Assembly (NCBI GenBank): GCA_009837355.1
Contig: VXTR01000064.1
Span: 1 to 64,000, forward strand
Direction: 5' to 3'
Source: Chloroflexota bacterium
GTDB taxonomy: Bacteria > Chloroflexota > Dehalococcoidia > Lucifugimonadales > UBA3495
DNA length: 64,000 nucleotides
A program made the position numbers and the translations under genes. Below are positions 50,218 through 59,480 of the stretch, piece by piece. Positions within the stretch are counted from its first letter, which is position 1, and each line of letters begins with the position of its first letter. The notes beneath the pieces were generated by a model. It saw nothing but the letters and a program-made list of their open reading frames with translations. It searched no databases and was not told the origin of the DNA.

Positions 50218-51351
50218 TTACTTCTTGATGACGTCGAGCTTCGGGAAGTTGCCGTTGACGATGGGGTTGGCGTCCATGCCCATCCAGTCTTCCACGATGG
50301 TAGAGTACGCGCCGCGGAAGTCGTAGTTGGGAACCAAGTCACCCTGTTCCAGATCCTCGGCCTTGCGGGAGGGGTACTCACCGTAGAGGCCGCCCTTGAC
50401 CGGGTCGCCGATGACGAAAGCAGCGCCGGCTGCGCCGTGGTCGGTGCCGGAGCCGTTGTCGCGGACGCGGCGGCCGAACTCGGAGAACAGGTACATGACG
50501 ATGTTCTCTCCGGTGTTGTGCTCCTTCATGTCCTGGAAGAAGGCGCTGATACCCTCGGAAACTTCCTTCCACAGCACCGGGTGGGCCGCGGCCTCACCGG
50601 CGTGGGTGTCGAAGCTACCATGCTGGGTGTAGAAAATCTTGGTGCCCAAGTCGGCCATGTACACCTGGGCGATGTCGCGCAGGTGGGAGGCGATGGGGCT
50701 GTTGGGGTACTCGACGTTGCTGGAGTACTTCTCCGGTGCAACCTTCACGATGTCGGCGCCCACCATGGCGTCGGTGCCGGTGGAGCGCAGGTAGTCGTTC
50801 ACGAAGCTGCCGCCCACTGTGGGAGCGTACATCTTGGAGAACAGGTCCAGAGCCTTGGAGCGCTGGTCGGCGTCGGCGATACCGGTGAGCAGGCCGTAGG
50901 TGCTCAGGTCGGCGATGGCGGCGACGGGAACGCCGGGGACGGCCAGCGCACGGGGCAGGCCGTGGCCGAAGTTAATGGCCGTCAGCACGTTCTCTTTGTT
51001 GGGGTCCAGCTCGCGGGCAACGCGCCCGGCCCAGCCTTCGGTCCCAACCTTGTCCGGCTCACAGGTGTGCCAGATGTCCATGCTGCGGAAGTGCGAGCGG
51101 GGGCTGTCGGCATAGCCGATGCCATGGATGACGGCAACCTTGCCCTCGTCATACAGTTCCTTGACCGGGCCCATGGTGGGCATGAAGCCCAGCTCGTCGT
51201 TGATGGGAATGATGTCTTCCCGCTCGTACCGGATGGTCGGGCGGTTGTCGTAATACAACGAGTCGTTGTAGGGGATCACGGTGTTGAAGTAGTCGTTGCC
51301 GCCGGTGAGCTGCAGGACCACGATGACCGGATCTTTCTTGGTGGAGGTCAT
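50218..51351 (-). CDS. DUF1501 protein
   Basis: 377 residues, with the family pattern KDPVIVVLQLTGGNDYFNTVIPY at the start, the H-G-x-GY block, and VMYLFSEFGRRVRDNGSGTDHGAAGAAFVIGDPVKGG near 285. The metal-type residues (Asp, His) and the SEFGRR motif recall sulfatase/alkaline-phosphatase-like folds. DUF1501 genes commonly sit directly after DUF1800 genes, as here, and the two probably act together at the cell surface; the reaction is unknown. There is no signal peptide in this copy. Confidence 0.9.
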   Translation of the reverse strand: MTSTKKDPVIVVLQLTGGNDYFNTVIPYNDSLYYDNRPTIRYEREDIIPINDELGFMPTMGPVKELYDEGKVAVIHGIGYADSPRSHFRSMDIWHTCEPDKVGTEGWAGRVARELDPNKENVLTAINFGHGLPRALAVPGVPVAAIADLSTYGLLTGIADADQRSKALDLFSKMYAPTVGGSFVNDYLRSTGTDAMVGADIVKVAPEKYSSNVEYPNSPIASHLRDIAQVYMADLGTKIFYTQHGSFDTHAGEAAAHPVLWKEVSEGISAFFQDMKEHNTGENIVMYLFSEFGRRVRDNGSGTDHGAAGAAFVIGDPVKGGLYGEYPSRKAEDLEQGDLVPNYDFRGAYSTIVEDWMGMDANPIVNGNFPKLDVIKK

Positions 51352-51387
51352 TGCGTATGCTCCTTGTAGGTATTTGTTTCAAGGGTA

Positions 51388-51433
51388 AATCGGAATTTGG
51401 CCGGGCCGAATTCGACCCGGCCTGATTCCGATT
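51388..51433 (-). other. Long inverted repeat between the DUF1800 and DUF1501 genes
   Basis: AATCGGAAT and ATTCCGATT flank GGCCGGG and CCCGGCC around TCGAATTCGG, giving a strong 46-nt hairpin. It covers the last codon of the DUF1800 gene on the minus strand. There is no U-rich tail, so intercistronic stabilisation or partial termination is more likely than a full stop. Confidence 0.6.
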
Positions 51434-52832
51434 AGCCGAACTGGAACTCGGTGGTGGCGCTGATGAGAGCCATGGTCTCGCCGATGCGGGTGGCAGCGGC
51501 GGCACGGTCCTTCCAGTCCACGTTACCACCGGAGCGAACGTGCTCGGCCAGCTGACCACGGGTCTCTTCGCTGAGTTCAACGAAACCCATGTAGTCGGTG
51601 CAGGCGTCCAGCAAGTGGTCGGGCGTTTCGACACCTTCAGCTTCCATGCTGTTGATGATGTTCTGCATTCCGGGCAGTTCGGAGTTGGAAACCCGGTCGG
51701 CGACGAAGTTGATGCGAGCCAGCAGCGCGCCGGAGTTAATCCATTCGAGGCCGGTGTGCCAGCCTTCCACCGACGGCGGGTCCAGGATGGACTGGCCCAT
51801 GTACGTGGGCTCCTTGCCGATGTTCAGCACGCCGGGGTCCGGGTTCTCAAAGAGGCCGACCATGCGCAGGGTGCCGGCGACCACTTCGGCCGGGCTCTTA
51901 ATCTTCTGGAAGCGCGCGTCCTTGAACCATTGAGAGTTGAACATATGACGCAGGACAGCCTTCATCTCGAAGCCGGAGTCCTCGAACACCTGACACATTT
52001 CGTCCAGGGCATCCTCGTCCCGGGCCGGCTCAATGGTCCAGGCGGGAACTTGGGGCTCGTCGGCGACGAAGAAATTGTAGAGGTGACGGCAGATGAACCG
52101 GGAAGTCGCCGGCTCTTCGAGGATGATGTCGATGATGTCCTCACCGTCAAAGTTCCCGGTGCGGCCCAGGAAGGTCTTTTCGCCAAAGTCGTGGTCGGCT
52201 TCGTTGTAGGCGAACTTCCACGGGTAGCGGCCATAGGGCGCCCGGGGCAGCTTCGCCTGGATGGTCCAGCCCGTAAAGGCCCGAGAGCATTCGCGAACGT
52301 CAACCTCGGTGTAGTTGGAAACGCCCATGGAGAACAGCTCTAGGAGCTCGCGGCCCCAGTTCTCATTCACGGCGTCCCGGTGGTTTTCGTTGTTGTCCAA
52401 CCAGAAAATCATGGCCGGGTTCTTGGACAGCTCGATGAGAATGTCCCGGTAGTTGCCCATACCCTGCTCGCGCAACATATCAATTTGCTCGAGCAACTGG
52501 TCACAGTTGTCCACCTTCGAATTGCCAGTGGCAAACACGTGGTGCCAGAACAGGGTCATCTTCTCTTCCAGGGGCCGGTCGCTGGATACCATGTTGTACA
52601 TCCAGTTGGCCTGTCCCGAGAAAGGGACGCCGCCGGGAAGCAAGAAGCTGGGGTGATACCGCAGCAACAGAGCCATCTTGCCGCCCTCGCGGCTCGCGGG
52701 CGGCTCAATCAACTCTTCTACGGTGGCTTCGTAACCCTGGGCAACGCAGCGTTCCAACTCAGAGCGGTTAGCACCGAAGCCGGCGCGCCGCATCAGGTGG
52801 GCCATCAATGCCAGGTCATCTTTGTGTGACAT
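51432..52832 (-). CDS. DUF1800 protein
   Basis: 466 residues. The helical pattern LMAHLMRRAGFGANRSELERC near residue 10, MTLFWHHVFATGNSKV near 90, and WLDNNENHRDAVNENWGRELLELFSMG at about 155-180 (the ENWGRELLELFS-G-x-x-x-YTE motif) is the family signature. The domain is repeated in clusters with DUF1501 in many soil and marine bacteria; activity unknown. It starts at 52832 with AGGAGG upstream and is followed by DUF1501. Confidence 0.9.
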   Translation of the reverse strand: MSHKDDLALMAHLMRRAGFGANRSELERCVAQGYEATVEELIEPPASREGGKMALLLRYHPSFLLPGGVPFSGQANWMYNMVSSDRPLEEKMTLFWHHVFATGNSKVDNCDQLLEQIDMLREQGMGNYRDILIELSKNPAMIFWLDNNENHRDAVNENWGRELLELFSMGVSNYTEVDVRECSRAFTGWTIQAKLPRAPYGRYPWKFAYNEADHDFGEKTFLGRTGNFDGEDIIDIILEEPATSRFICRHLYNFFVADEPQVPAWTIEPARDEDALDEMCQVFEDSGFEMKAVLRHMFNSQWFKDARFQKIKSPAEVVAGTLRMVGLFENPDPGVLNIGKEPTYMGQSILDPPSVEGWHTGLEWINSGALLARINFVADRVSNSELPGMQNIINSMEAEGVETPDHLLDACTDYMGFVELSEETRGQLAEHVRSGGNVDWKDRAAAATRIGETMALISATTEFQFG

Positions 52833-53019
52833 CCTGTGCCTCCTTCCTGCGATTTTGTTCTTCCTACATCGGAAACGGGCAGGGCTCGCCCGTCCGACTT
52901 ACGATTACCCGTAGTCTAATCGGGTTGCAACAGCGTGTCAACCGAAAAACGGCCTATCGCTCAAATTTGATAACGATTATAAAGTGGTAACCGACACCAA
53001 AGAGGAGGCATGCCCTCGC

Positions 53020-53454
53020 TCACCCCGGAACCGCCCAGCCCGGCGGCGGCGCATGGGTTACTGATGGGTCGTCATCCGCGGGAATCTGCGCTACCAACCG
53101 GCCGTTTTCCACCAGCACGTCGTGGTAAAAAAGTTGTGCCCTGGGACCGTTGACGCATACTCCCTGGCTCTCCTCAAACCTCCAGCCGTGGTCGGGACAC
53201 AAGAAGCTTTTTTCCCACTTTACCACCCGGCCAAAAGCGTGCGGACAGACCATGGACAGTAGACGGTACTTCCCATCACGGGCCTTGGCGAGCCAATACT
53301 CTTCACCGCCATCCAGCCGTACCCGTGCCGGCAGCGATGGAAAATCTGCTGCCGCGCCAACGTCAACCCTCCTGGCCGGGGCCGTCTTGTTGCGGCCAAT
53401 ATCGGCCGGGTCCGTTACCATGCGGCGCCGGCGATGATAGATGTCTTCGCTCAT
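53020..53454 (-). CDS. Rieske [2Fe-2S] ferredoxin-like protein
   Basis: 144 residues. The cluster ligands are Cys-x-His in VCPHAFG near residue 70 and Cys-x-x-His in LCPDHGW near 90, the normal Rieske spacing. The rest matches a small soluble Rieske domain (GKYRLLSMVCPH, KWEKSFLCPDHGWRF). Such proteins feed electrons to oxygenases. The neighbours are an unrelated short gene and a BtuF-like protein, so no oxygenase partner is apparent. Confidence 0.85.
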   Translation of the reverse strand: MSEDIYHRRRRMVTDPADIGRNKTAPARRVDVGAAADFPSLPARVRLDGGEEYWLAKARDGKYRLLSMVCPHAFGRVVKWEKSFLCPDHGWRFEESQGVCVNGPRAQLFYHDVLVENGRLVAQIPADDDPSVTHAPPPGWAVPG

Positions 53455-53485
53455 TGTTTGGCTCCTCTTCCGCAGCGCGGTCGCG

Positions 53486-53791
53486 TCAGTCCATCGGGAG
53501 ACCCGCTAAAGCTTCTTCCATAGATATGACGGGATATATGACCGCGCGATTCGACGTTGCCAGTCCCATATCAATAACCGCATCGTCCACCGCATGGGCG
53601 TCTGGCCCATCCAGAATCAGCCAGATTTGGTGTGATGACTTGCCGACCCAGCCGCCCCGGTATTCACATCCCCGGCGGCTCATCGTGTCCGTCAGATCCG
53701 CCGCCATTCGCAGCACTCGATCGCGCACTCCCATATCGACGCCGGGGGAACGCTCCGGTGCGTGTTCCAGAGATACCATATACAAACCCAC
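53486..53791 (-). CDS. Hypothetical small ferredoxin-fold protein
   Basis: 101 residues. MGLYMVSLEHAPERSPGVDM then CEYRGGWVGKSSHQIWLILDGPDAHAVDDAVIDMGLATSN suggests an alpha-beta ferredoxin-like dimer of the DUF3303/GYD/muconolactone-isomerase type. The identification is by pattern only. It lies between the BtuF-like and Rieske genes on the same strand (26 and 31 bp gaps). Confidence 0.6.
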   Translation of the reverse strand: MGLYMVSLEHAPERSPGVDMGVRDRVLRMAADLTDTMSRRGCEYRGGWVGKSSHQIWLILDGPDAHAVDDAVIDMGLATSNRAVIYPVISMEEALAGLPMD

Positions 53792-53817
53792 CGTGAAACT
53801 CCTCCAGGGCTGACCCG

Positions 53818-54753
53818 TTATCCCACGACTGCCGGTACGGACAGCGCTGCCGGCCGGAATACGCCGGGCTGAGCCAACCCCGTAAAGACATCAGGCCGCA
53901 TGGCTTCGGCCAGCCCTTCCAGGACATCAACCACCCGTGGGCCGTGCCGGCTGGGTATCTGGCCATCGAACAGATAAACCCGGCCCTTCTGCACGGCTTC
54001 CAGGGCATTCCATTCCGCCCTCTCGGAAAGTCGAGCAGTCTCAATGATGGTTCGCTCCATATCGAAGGCGCAGGGCATGACCATCACGTAGTCCGGCTGG
54101 TAGGCGAGCACTTCGTCCCAACCTACTTCCCGAGACTTGCCCCACTTCTCGGCCAATCCTTCTTCACCCCCGGCCAGCTCGACCAGCTCGGGCGTCCATT
54201 GCCCGGTGTTGCGCAAAGGTTCCAGCCAGTCGATGCAGAAAACTTTGGGGCGACGGCCATCAGTAATACGTTGAGCTACGTGGTCGGCGCGCGCGCCGAG
54301 TTCCGCCAGCAAATCCCCGGCCCGTTCCGAAACGCCGGCAGTGTCTCCAATGCGCCGAATGTTGCCGAAAATGTCATCCAAGCCGGCCGGCCGGATACTC
54401 AATATCTCCGGGGAATAGTCCAGGACTTTCGCCGCCGTTTCAAACACCGAACCCGCGCCGACGGCGCAGACTTCACAGAGCTCCTGCGTCAAAATCAGGT
54501 CAGGTTGCAGGTCGCGCAGCAAGTCGCCGTCAATGACGTACAGCGGATTGCCGGTGGCCCTGGCTTGCTGGATGATAGCGTCAATCTCGGCGCTGGACAG
54601 GTCCGACTTGCTGCGGATGCTGCGGCTGACGATGGGCAAGCCACGCGCCGCCGCCGGATAGTCGCACATATGGGACACGCCAACCAGCGAATCCCCCAGA
54701 CCGAGGGCGAATACCATCTCCGTGGCGCTGGGCAGTAGGGAAACGATGCGCAT
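53818..54753 (-). CDS. BtuF/FhuD-type ABC transporter binding protein (no signal peptide)
   Basis: 311 residues from ATG 54753; an in-frame ATG at 54762 is possible, and the longer frame is not. MRIVSLLPSATEMVFALGLGDSLVGVSHMCDYP matches the two-lobed metal-chelate binding proteins of the TroA superfamily, with VIDGDLLRDLQPDLILTQELCEVCAVG and GGEEGLAEKWGKSREVGWDEVLAYQPDYV. It lacks a signal peptide and no permease or ATPase is adjacent, so it may be a cytoplasmic cobalamin- or metal-binding protein of the kind found next to cobalamin genes. folD diverges from it. Confidence 0.8.
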   Translation of the reverse strand: MRIVSLLPSATEMVFALGLGDSLVGVSHMCDYPAAARGLPIVSRSIRSKSDLSSAEIDAIIQQARATGNPLYVIDGDLLRDLQPDLILTQELCEVCAVGAGSVFETAAKVLDYSPEILSIRPAGLDDIFGNIRRIGDTAGVSERAGDLLAELGARADHVAQRITDGRRPKVFCIDWLEPLRNTGQWTPELVELAGGEEGLAEKWGKSREVGWDEVLAYQPDYVMVMPCAFDMERTIIETARLSERAEWNALEAVQKGRVYLFDGQIPSRHGPRVVDVLEGLAEAMRPDVFTGLAQPGVFRPAALSVPAVVG

Positions 54754-54920
54754 AGCCGGCATTGTAGGCGGATTCGCCGGCGATGGCAAACTAAAGGCCG
54801 AGCTTTGGCACAAGACCACAGGATAAACAGGATCCCGGTTAGTCGCCGGCTTCAGGATGTTATGATATTCGTACCCCACAGAATCAATGCGCTCTTGACC
54901 TGGAATAGCCTCCCACATCA

Positions 54921-55814
54921 ATGACTGCCCGAATCCTCAACGGCAACGAGCTGGCCGCTGCCATTCGCTCCGAAATAGCCTGGGACGTGGCGGAACTGTT
55001 CGCCGACACCGGCATGAGGCCCGGCCTGGCCGCCGTGCTGGTTGGCGACGACCCGGCGTCCGACGTTTACGTGCGCAACAAACGCCGCGCCTGTGAAGAC
55101 GTAGGCATCTTCTCCGAGACTTTTCGGCTGCCCGCCGACGCTACCCAGCAGCAGTTGACCGCCCTTATCAACAGTCTCAACGCGAATCGCGCCTTCCACG
55201 GCATCCTGATCCAGTTGCCCTTGCCTGCTCACCTGAACGAGTCATCCGCTATCGAACGGGTTGACCCTCGCAAGGACGTGGACGGACTCCATCCCGTCAG
55301 TCAGGGTCGGATGCTGCAAGGCGAACCCGGATTCCTGCCCTGTACGCCGTCCGGCGTGCAACAGGTCTTGCTCCGCTCCGGTTACGACCCGGCCGGCCAG
55401 CACGTAGTCATCGTGGGACGCAGCAACATCGTCGGCAAGCCCCTAGCCGCCCTGCTGATGCAGCGACGACCCGGCGGCAACGCCACCGTTACCGTCTGCC
55501 ACACCCGCACCCGGAGCCTGCCCGACGTCACCCGTCAGGCCGACATTTTGGTGGCCGCCATGGGAGTCCCCGGAGCCATCACCGCCGACATGGTGCGTAA
55601 GGGTGCGGTGGTCATCGACGTCGGCATTAATCGCGTTGACGACGCCAGCCGACGCCGGGGCTACCGCTTGGCCGGCGACGTTGACTTTGACCCGGTGGCT
55701 GCCAAAGCCGAGGCTATCACCCCCGTCCCCGGCGGCATCGGCCCCATGACCGTTGCCATGCTTATCAGCAACACCCTGGACGCCGCCCGGCGCAGTACCG
55801 ATGCGAACCAGTGA
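54921..55814 (+). CDS. folD: Bifunctional methylenetetrahydrofolate dehydrogenase/cyclohydrolase FolD
   Basis: 297 residues. Catalytic YVRNKRRACEDVGI (Lys), QLPLPAHL, KDVDGLHP, and NADP site VIVGRSNIVGKPLA with the closing PVPGGIGPMTVAML motif are all present. It interconverts 5,10-methylene- and 10-formyl-tetrahydrofolate in one-carbon metabolism. It overlaps the start of queA (55801-55814), giving translational coupling. Confidence 0.97.
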   Translation: MTARILNGNELAAAIRSEIAWDVAELFADTGMRPGLAAVLVGDDPASDVYVRNKRRACEDVGIFSETFRLPADATQQQLTALINSLNANRAFHGILIQLPLPAHLNESSAIERVDPRKDVDGLHPVSQGRMLQGEPGFLPCTPSGVQQVLLRSGYDPAGQHVVIVGRSNIVGKPLAALLMQRRPGGNATVTVCHTRTRSLPDVTRQADILVAAMGVPGAITADMVRKGAVVIDVGINRVDDASRRRGYRLAGDVDFDPVAAKAEAITPVPGGIGPMTVAMLISNTLDAARRSTDANQ

Positions 55815-56847
55815 TTTCGACTACGTCCTCCCCCAGGAGCGCATCGCTCAGACGCCGGTCGAACCCAGGGACGCTTCCCGCCTGCTTGTGTTGCATCGCT
55901 CAAAGCAGGATGACGCCGTTGAGCACCGCAGGTTTCGGGACCTGACCGACTACCTCCGCCCCGGCGACCTCATGGTCTTCAACCGCAGCCGGGTGATACC
56001 GGCCCGGCTCTACGGAACGGAGTCGCGCTCCGGCGCGCGGGTGGAAATTCTGCTCGTGCGCCGTGTTGAGCCGGGCATCTGGCAAGCCCTGGGCCGACCC
56101 GGCCGCCGGCTGCGCCAGAGCGCGGAAGTAGTGGTAGCCGGCGCCAATCAATCCGACCCGGTGCGGATTGATGTGCTGGAAACGCGCGGGAACGGCCTGC
56201 GGCTGGTTCGTCTCTCCAACGACAGCGCACTGGAAGGGCTGGGTCAGCTGCCCCTGCCGCCCTATATCAAGGAAACGCCGGATGACCCGGAACGCTACCA
56301 GACCGTCTATGCCGACGCGCCCGGCAGCGTCGCCGCGCCCACCGCCGGCCTGCACTTCACCGACGCCATGCTGGACGACATCCGCAGCCGGGGCGTACAT
56401 ACCGCCTGGGTAACGCTGCACGTGGGACTGGACACCTTTCGCCCGGTCCATGGCGAGGACATCGCTGAGCACAAGATACACACCGAATGGTACCAACTGC
56501 CGGACGAAACCGCCAACGCCATCAACGGGGCCCGGCGGAACGGCAACCGCATCATCGCCGTCGGCACCACCACCGTACGCACCCTGGAGCACGTCGCCCA
56601 GGAGGCTCACAACGCCGGCGCATCCGAAATCACTGCTTCCACCGGTGACGCCGATCTGTTCATCATGCCGGGCCATCAGTTCCATCTCGTGGACGCGATG
56701 CTCACCAACTTCCACCTGCCCCGCTCCACCCTCTTGATGTTGGTATCGGCCTTCGCCGGCCGAGAGCGCATCCTGGCCGCCTACGAGGAGGCCATCGAGC
56801 AGAAGTACCGCTTCTACTCCTTCGGCGACGCGATGCTGATAGTCTAG
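55801..56847 (+). CDS. queA: S-adenosylmethionine:tRNA ribosyltransferase-isomerase QueA
   Basis: 348 residues from ATG 55801, inside the last codons of folD; the upstream frame is shadow. DFDYVLPQERIAQTPVEPRDASRLLVL at the start, the VFNRSRVIPARL block, GSVAAPTAGLHFT, and the C-terminal NFHLPRSTLLMLVSAFAGRE segment are typical. It adds the cyclopentene ribosyl unit to form epoxyqueuosine in tRNA. FolD-QueA coupling is a local arrangement, not a known complex. Confidence 0.97.
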   Translation: MRTSDFDYVLPQERIAQTPVEPRDASRLLVLHRSKQDDAVEHRRFRDLTDYLRPGDLMVFNRSRVIPARLYGTESRSGARVEILLVRRVEPGIWQALGRPGRRLRQSAEVVVAGANQSDPVRIDVLETRGNGLRLVRLSNDSALEGLGQLPLPPYIKETPDDPERYQTVYADAPGSVAAPTAGLHFTDAMLDDIRSRGVHTAWVTLHVGLDTFRPVHGEDIAEHKIHTEWYQLPDETANAINGARRNGNRIIAVGTTTVRTLEHVAQEAHNAGASEITASTGDADLFIMPGHQFHLVDAMLTNFHLPRSTLLMLVSAFAGRERILAAYEEAIEQKYRFYSFGDAMLIV

Positions 56848-56970
56848 CTACGCTTCACCGGCCGGCCCAAAGGGGAAGACATCGGCAACCGGGCAGGCAA
56901 AACCGGCCAGTACCGGATGGCTGATATACTCAACCCGTCCGGTTGCCACCCACAGATAGGAGTCAAGCAA

Positions 56971-58362
56971 ATGACCACGCAAACACCCAACGACATACGC
57001 CCTGTATGGTTGGTTAGTGGCGGTCCTCAATGGCGGTATTTTACAAAATTTTGGCAGCACTACGATATTGAGCACGACCATACCAACCAGATACGCGAAA
57101 TGCAGCCAGGCGACTGGATTGCCTTGAGAACTGACGCCCTCGATGAAGCTCCTCTAAAGAACGAGCATGGTGAACCGGTTGCCAGCGTAGGCATTTGGGC
57201 GACTGGTAAGGTCGAGCGAACTGAGGGACATTTCGTATATGTAGATTGGAATTTGGACCACCTTGGTGGCGCACGACTACGGAATTGCCGTGTGGACGGG
57301 ATTGCCACTCATTTCGCCGAGAACCGGTGTATCTGGGAAGTGGATCCTCGCGACGAGGCGCAGCGTGACTTCATCCGGGAGGTTTTCGGAGAAGACGAGC
57401 TTGACGATGAATCTGACAGGTCTATTTCTGACATACGACCAGATCCATACCACGTATCAGACGGCCTGCCAATTGAGCAACGTATTACCAATTTCGTTAC
57501 CGACGGCTGCTTTCTTGACCAAGCCAAACTGGAAGCCATCCTCCGCCGCCTCCGCACCAAGCAGAACATCATCCTGCAAGGCCCGCCCGGTACCGGCAAA
57601 ACTTGGCTCGCCAAACGCCTGGCCTACGCTCTGATTGGACAGAAGGACGATAACAAAGTCCGCTCATTCCAGTTTCATCCCAATATGTCCTATGAGGACT
57701 TCGTGCGTGGCTGGCGACCGCAAGGCGGCGGCAAGCTCGAACTGGTAGATGGCCCGTTCCCGAAACTGTGCGACGACGCTCGAAATGACCTCGGCGGCAA
57801 GTACGTCATCGTTATCGAGGAAATCAACCGCGGCAACCCGGCCTCCACCTTCGGCGAGCTGCTCACCCTGCTGGAAGCCGACAAGCGTGATGAGAGCGAA
57901 GCGCTGGCATTGGCCTATCCCCGGGAACCCTGCGAGCGGTTCTACATCCCGCCCAACGTGTACGTCATCGGCACTATGAACACTGCCGACCGCTCCATCG
58001 CAATGATTGACCTGGCCCTGCGCCGGCGCTTCGCCTTCTTCGACCTGGAACCCGTTTTCAGCGACGTGTGGCGCGATTGGGTTCACCAGAACTGCGGCAT
58101 CCCCGGCGATTTTCTGACTGACATCGCACAGCGTATCGCATCGCTGAACGACCAAATCGCGGACGACCGCAACCTGGGGCGCCAGTTCCGAATCGGCCAC
58201 AGCCACGTTACCCCACCGCCCGGCACTGCTGTTGACGACCCTGCCAGTTGGTTCAGGGAGATTGTAGAAACCGAAATCGCACCGCTGCTGTATGAGTACT
58301 GGTTTGATGATCCATCAACAGCCGACGACGCCAAAGATGCGTTGCTGGCCAACCTGCAATGA
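56971..58362 (+). CDS. mcrB: McrB-like AAA+ GTPase/restriction subunit
   Basis: 463 residues from ATG 56971 with ATAGGAG upstream. The N-terminal 145 residues (GGPQWRYFTKFWQHYDIEHDH, then MQPGDWIALRTD and VGIWATGKVERTEGHFVYVDW) look like an EVE/PUA-like modified-base reader, replacing the usual McrB-N. The AAA+ core has Walker A GPPGTGKT near 208, Walker B VIVIEEINRGNP near 290, and the McrB signature GTMNTADRSIAMIDLALRRRF. It forms rings with McrC, which is encoded next with a 4-bp overlap. It is a type IV restriction enzyme that cleaves modified DNA. Confidence 0.9.
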   Translation: MTTQTPNDIRPVWLVSGGPQWRYFTKFWQHYDIEHDHTNQIREMQPGDWIALRTDALDEAPLKNEHGEPVASVGIWATGKVERTEGHFVYVDWNLDHLGGARLRNCRVDGIATHFAENRCIWEVDPRDEAQRDFIREVFGEDELDDESDRSISDIRPDPYHVSDGLPIEQRITNFVTDGCFLDQAKLEAILRRLRTKQNIILQGPPGTGKTWLAKRLAYALIGQKDDNKVRSFQFHPNMSYEDFVRGWRPQGGGKLELVDGPFPKLCDDARNDLGGKYVIVIEEINRGNPASTFGELLTLLEADKRDESEALALAYPREPCERFYIPPNVYVIGTMNTADRSIAMIDLALRRRFAFFDLEPVFSDVWRDWVHQNCGIPGDFLTDIAQRIASLNDQIADDRNLGRQFRIGHSHVTPPPGTAVDDPASWFREIVETEIAPLLYEYWFDDPSTADDAKDALLANLQ

Positions 58363-59480
58363 CCACAACACTCGAGGCAACTTCCCCCGGTTTTATCGGC
58401 CGCATCCCGGTACGCAACATCTGGCTGCTGCTCTTGTACGCTTCCCAACTTTACCAGGAACTGCCGGGATCCCGGCGGGTGGAGTTGGAAGACGCGCCCG
58501 ACGACATTCCGGAGCTGGTGGCGGAAATCTTGACCAGCGCAGTAGCTCGACGGATGCGCCGCAACCTCAATACTGACTACCAACGACGTCAGCATGACCT
58601 CAACCGGGTTCGCGGACGCATCAACCTGCTGCGAACCGAGCGACGGCAACTGCTGCAGCGGGCGCGGGTGGCCTGCATTTTCGACGAGCTGACCGTTGAC
58701 ACGCCTCGCAACCGTTATGTCAAAGGAGCGTTGCTGCGGCTGGCGTCGGTAATAAGAGCGGACTTGGCAAGCCGCTGCCGCAATCTGGCCGCCCAGCTGG
58801 AGCGAGCCGGTGTGCAGACTGAGATTGACTCCAACCGACTGCGCCACAGCCTAGCCATGGACTACTTGGGCTGGACGGACACCGAAGAACGGCAAATGCT
58901 AGCGGCGGCCCAGCTGGCTATAGACCTAGCCATCCCTACCGAGGAATCGGGGTTTTCCCTATTGCCCTTAGTTAACCGCCCGGAAACCCGGGGCTGGGAA
59001 CTTTACGAGCGGGCAGTCGCCGGCTTCTATGACGCCGTGCTGTCGCCCAACGGTTGGCGAGTAACTGCGCAAAGTCCGGCCACCTGGCAGTTGGCCGATT
59101 CTACTCCCGGCCTGCGCGAACTGATGCCAGGCATGGTGCGCGATGTAGTGCTGGAACGGGCCGGACGTCGCATCGTCATCGACACTAAGTTCACGTCAAT
59201 CATTGTAACCGGACAGCAAGGTAAAGAGACGTTCAAAAGCGGCAGCATCTACCAGATTTACGCCTACCTGCGTTCCCAGGAGAACGACGACGACTCCCTG
59301 TCGCTCAACTCCGCCGGCATTTTGCTCTACCCGGCCATCTGCGTTGACTACCACGAGACAGCCATCATCCAGGGCCACCAAATCCACTTTGCCACCGTGA
59401 ACCTGGCCGCCGACAGCCGGAACATCCGCAAACAGCTGCTGCGGATTTTGAACGACGGGCTACCTCATAGCCTCAGCTGA
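58359..59480 (+). CDS. mcrC: McrC-like nuclease subunit
   Basis: 373 residues starting in the stop of mcrB (ATGA). The N-terminal portion (RIPVRNIWLLLLYASQLY) and helical finger region are followed by a PD-(D/E)xK nuclease core: LMPGMVRDVVL, IVIDTKF (Asp...Asp-Thr-Lys), and SIYQIYAYLRS. It is the partner that stimulates McrB hydrolysis and cuts DNA. The stop codon overlaps the end of the convergent PH-domain gene by 8 bp. Confidence 0.9.
   Translation: MTTTLEATSPGFIGRIPVRNIWLLLLYASQLYQELPGSRRVELEDAPDDIPELVAEILTSAVARRMRRNLNTDYQRRQHDLNRVRGRINLLRTERRQLLQRARVACIFDELTVDTPRNRYVKGALLRLASVIRADLASRCRNLAAQLERAGVQTEIDSNRLRHSLAMDYLGWTDTEERQMLAAAQLAIDLAIPTEESGFSLLPLVNRPETRGWELYERAVAGFYDAVLSPNGWRVTAQSPATWQLADSTPGLRELMPGMVRDVVLERAGRRIVIDTKFTSIIVTGQQGKETFKSGSIYQIYAYLRSQENDDDSLSLNSAGILLYPAICVDYHETAIIQGHQIHFATVNLAADSRNIRKQLLRILNDGLPHSLS

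Noticed and set aside
49453..51369. A 638-codon plus-strand frame rich in Val, Gly and Ala
   Set aside because: It lies antisense to the NHL and DUF1501 genes, both clearly recognised, and shows no domain or start site.
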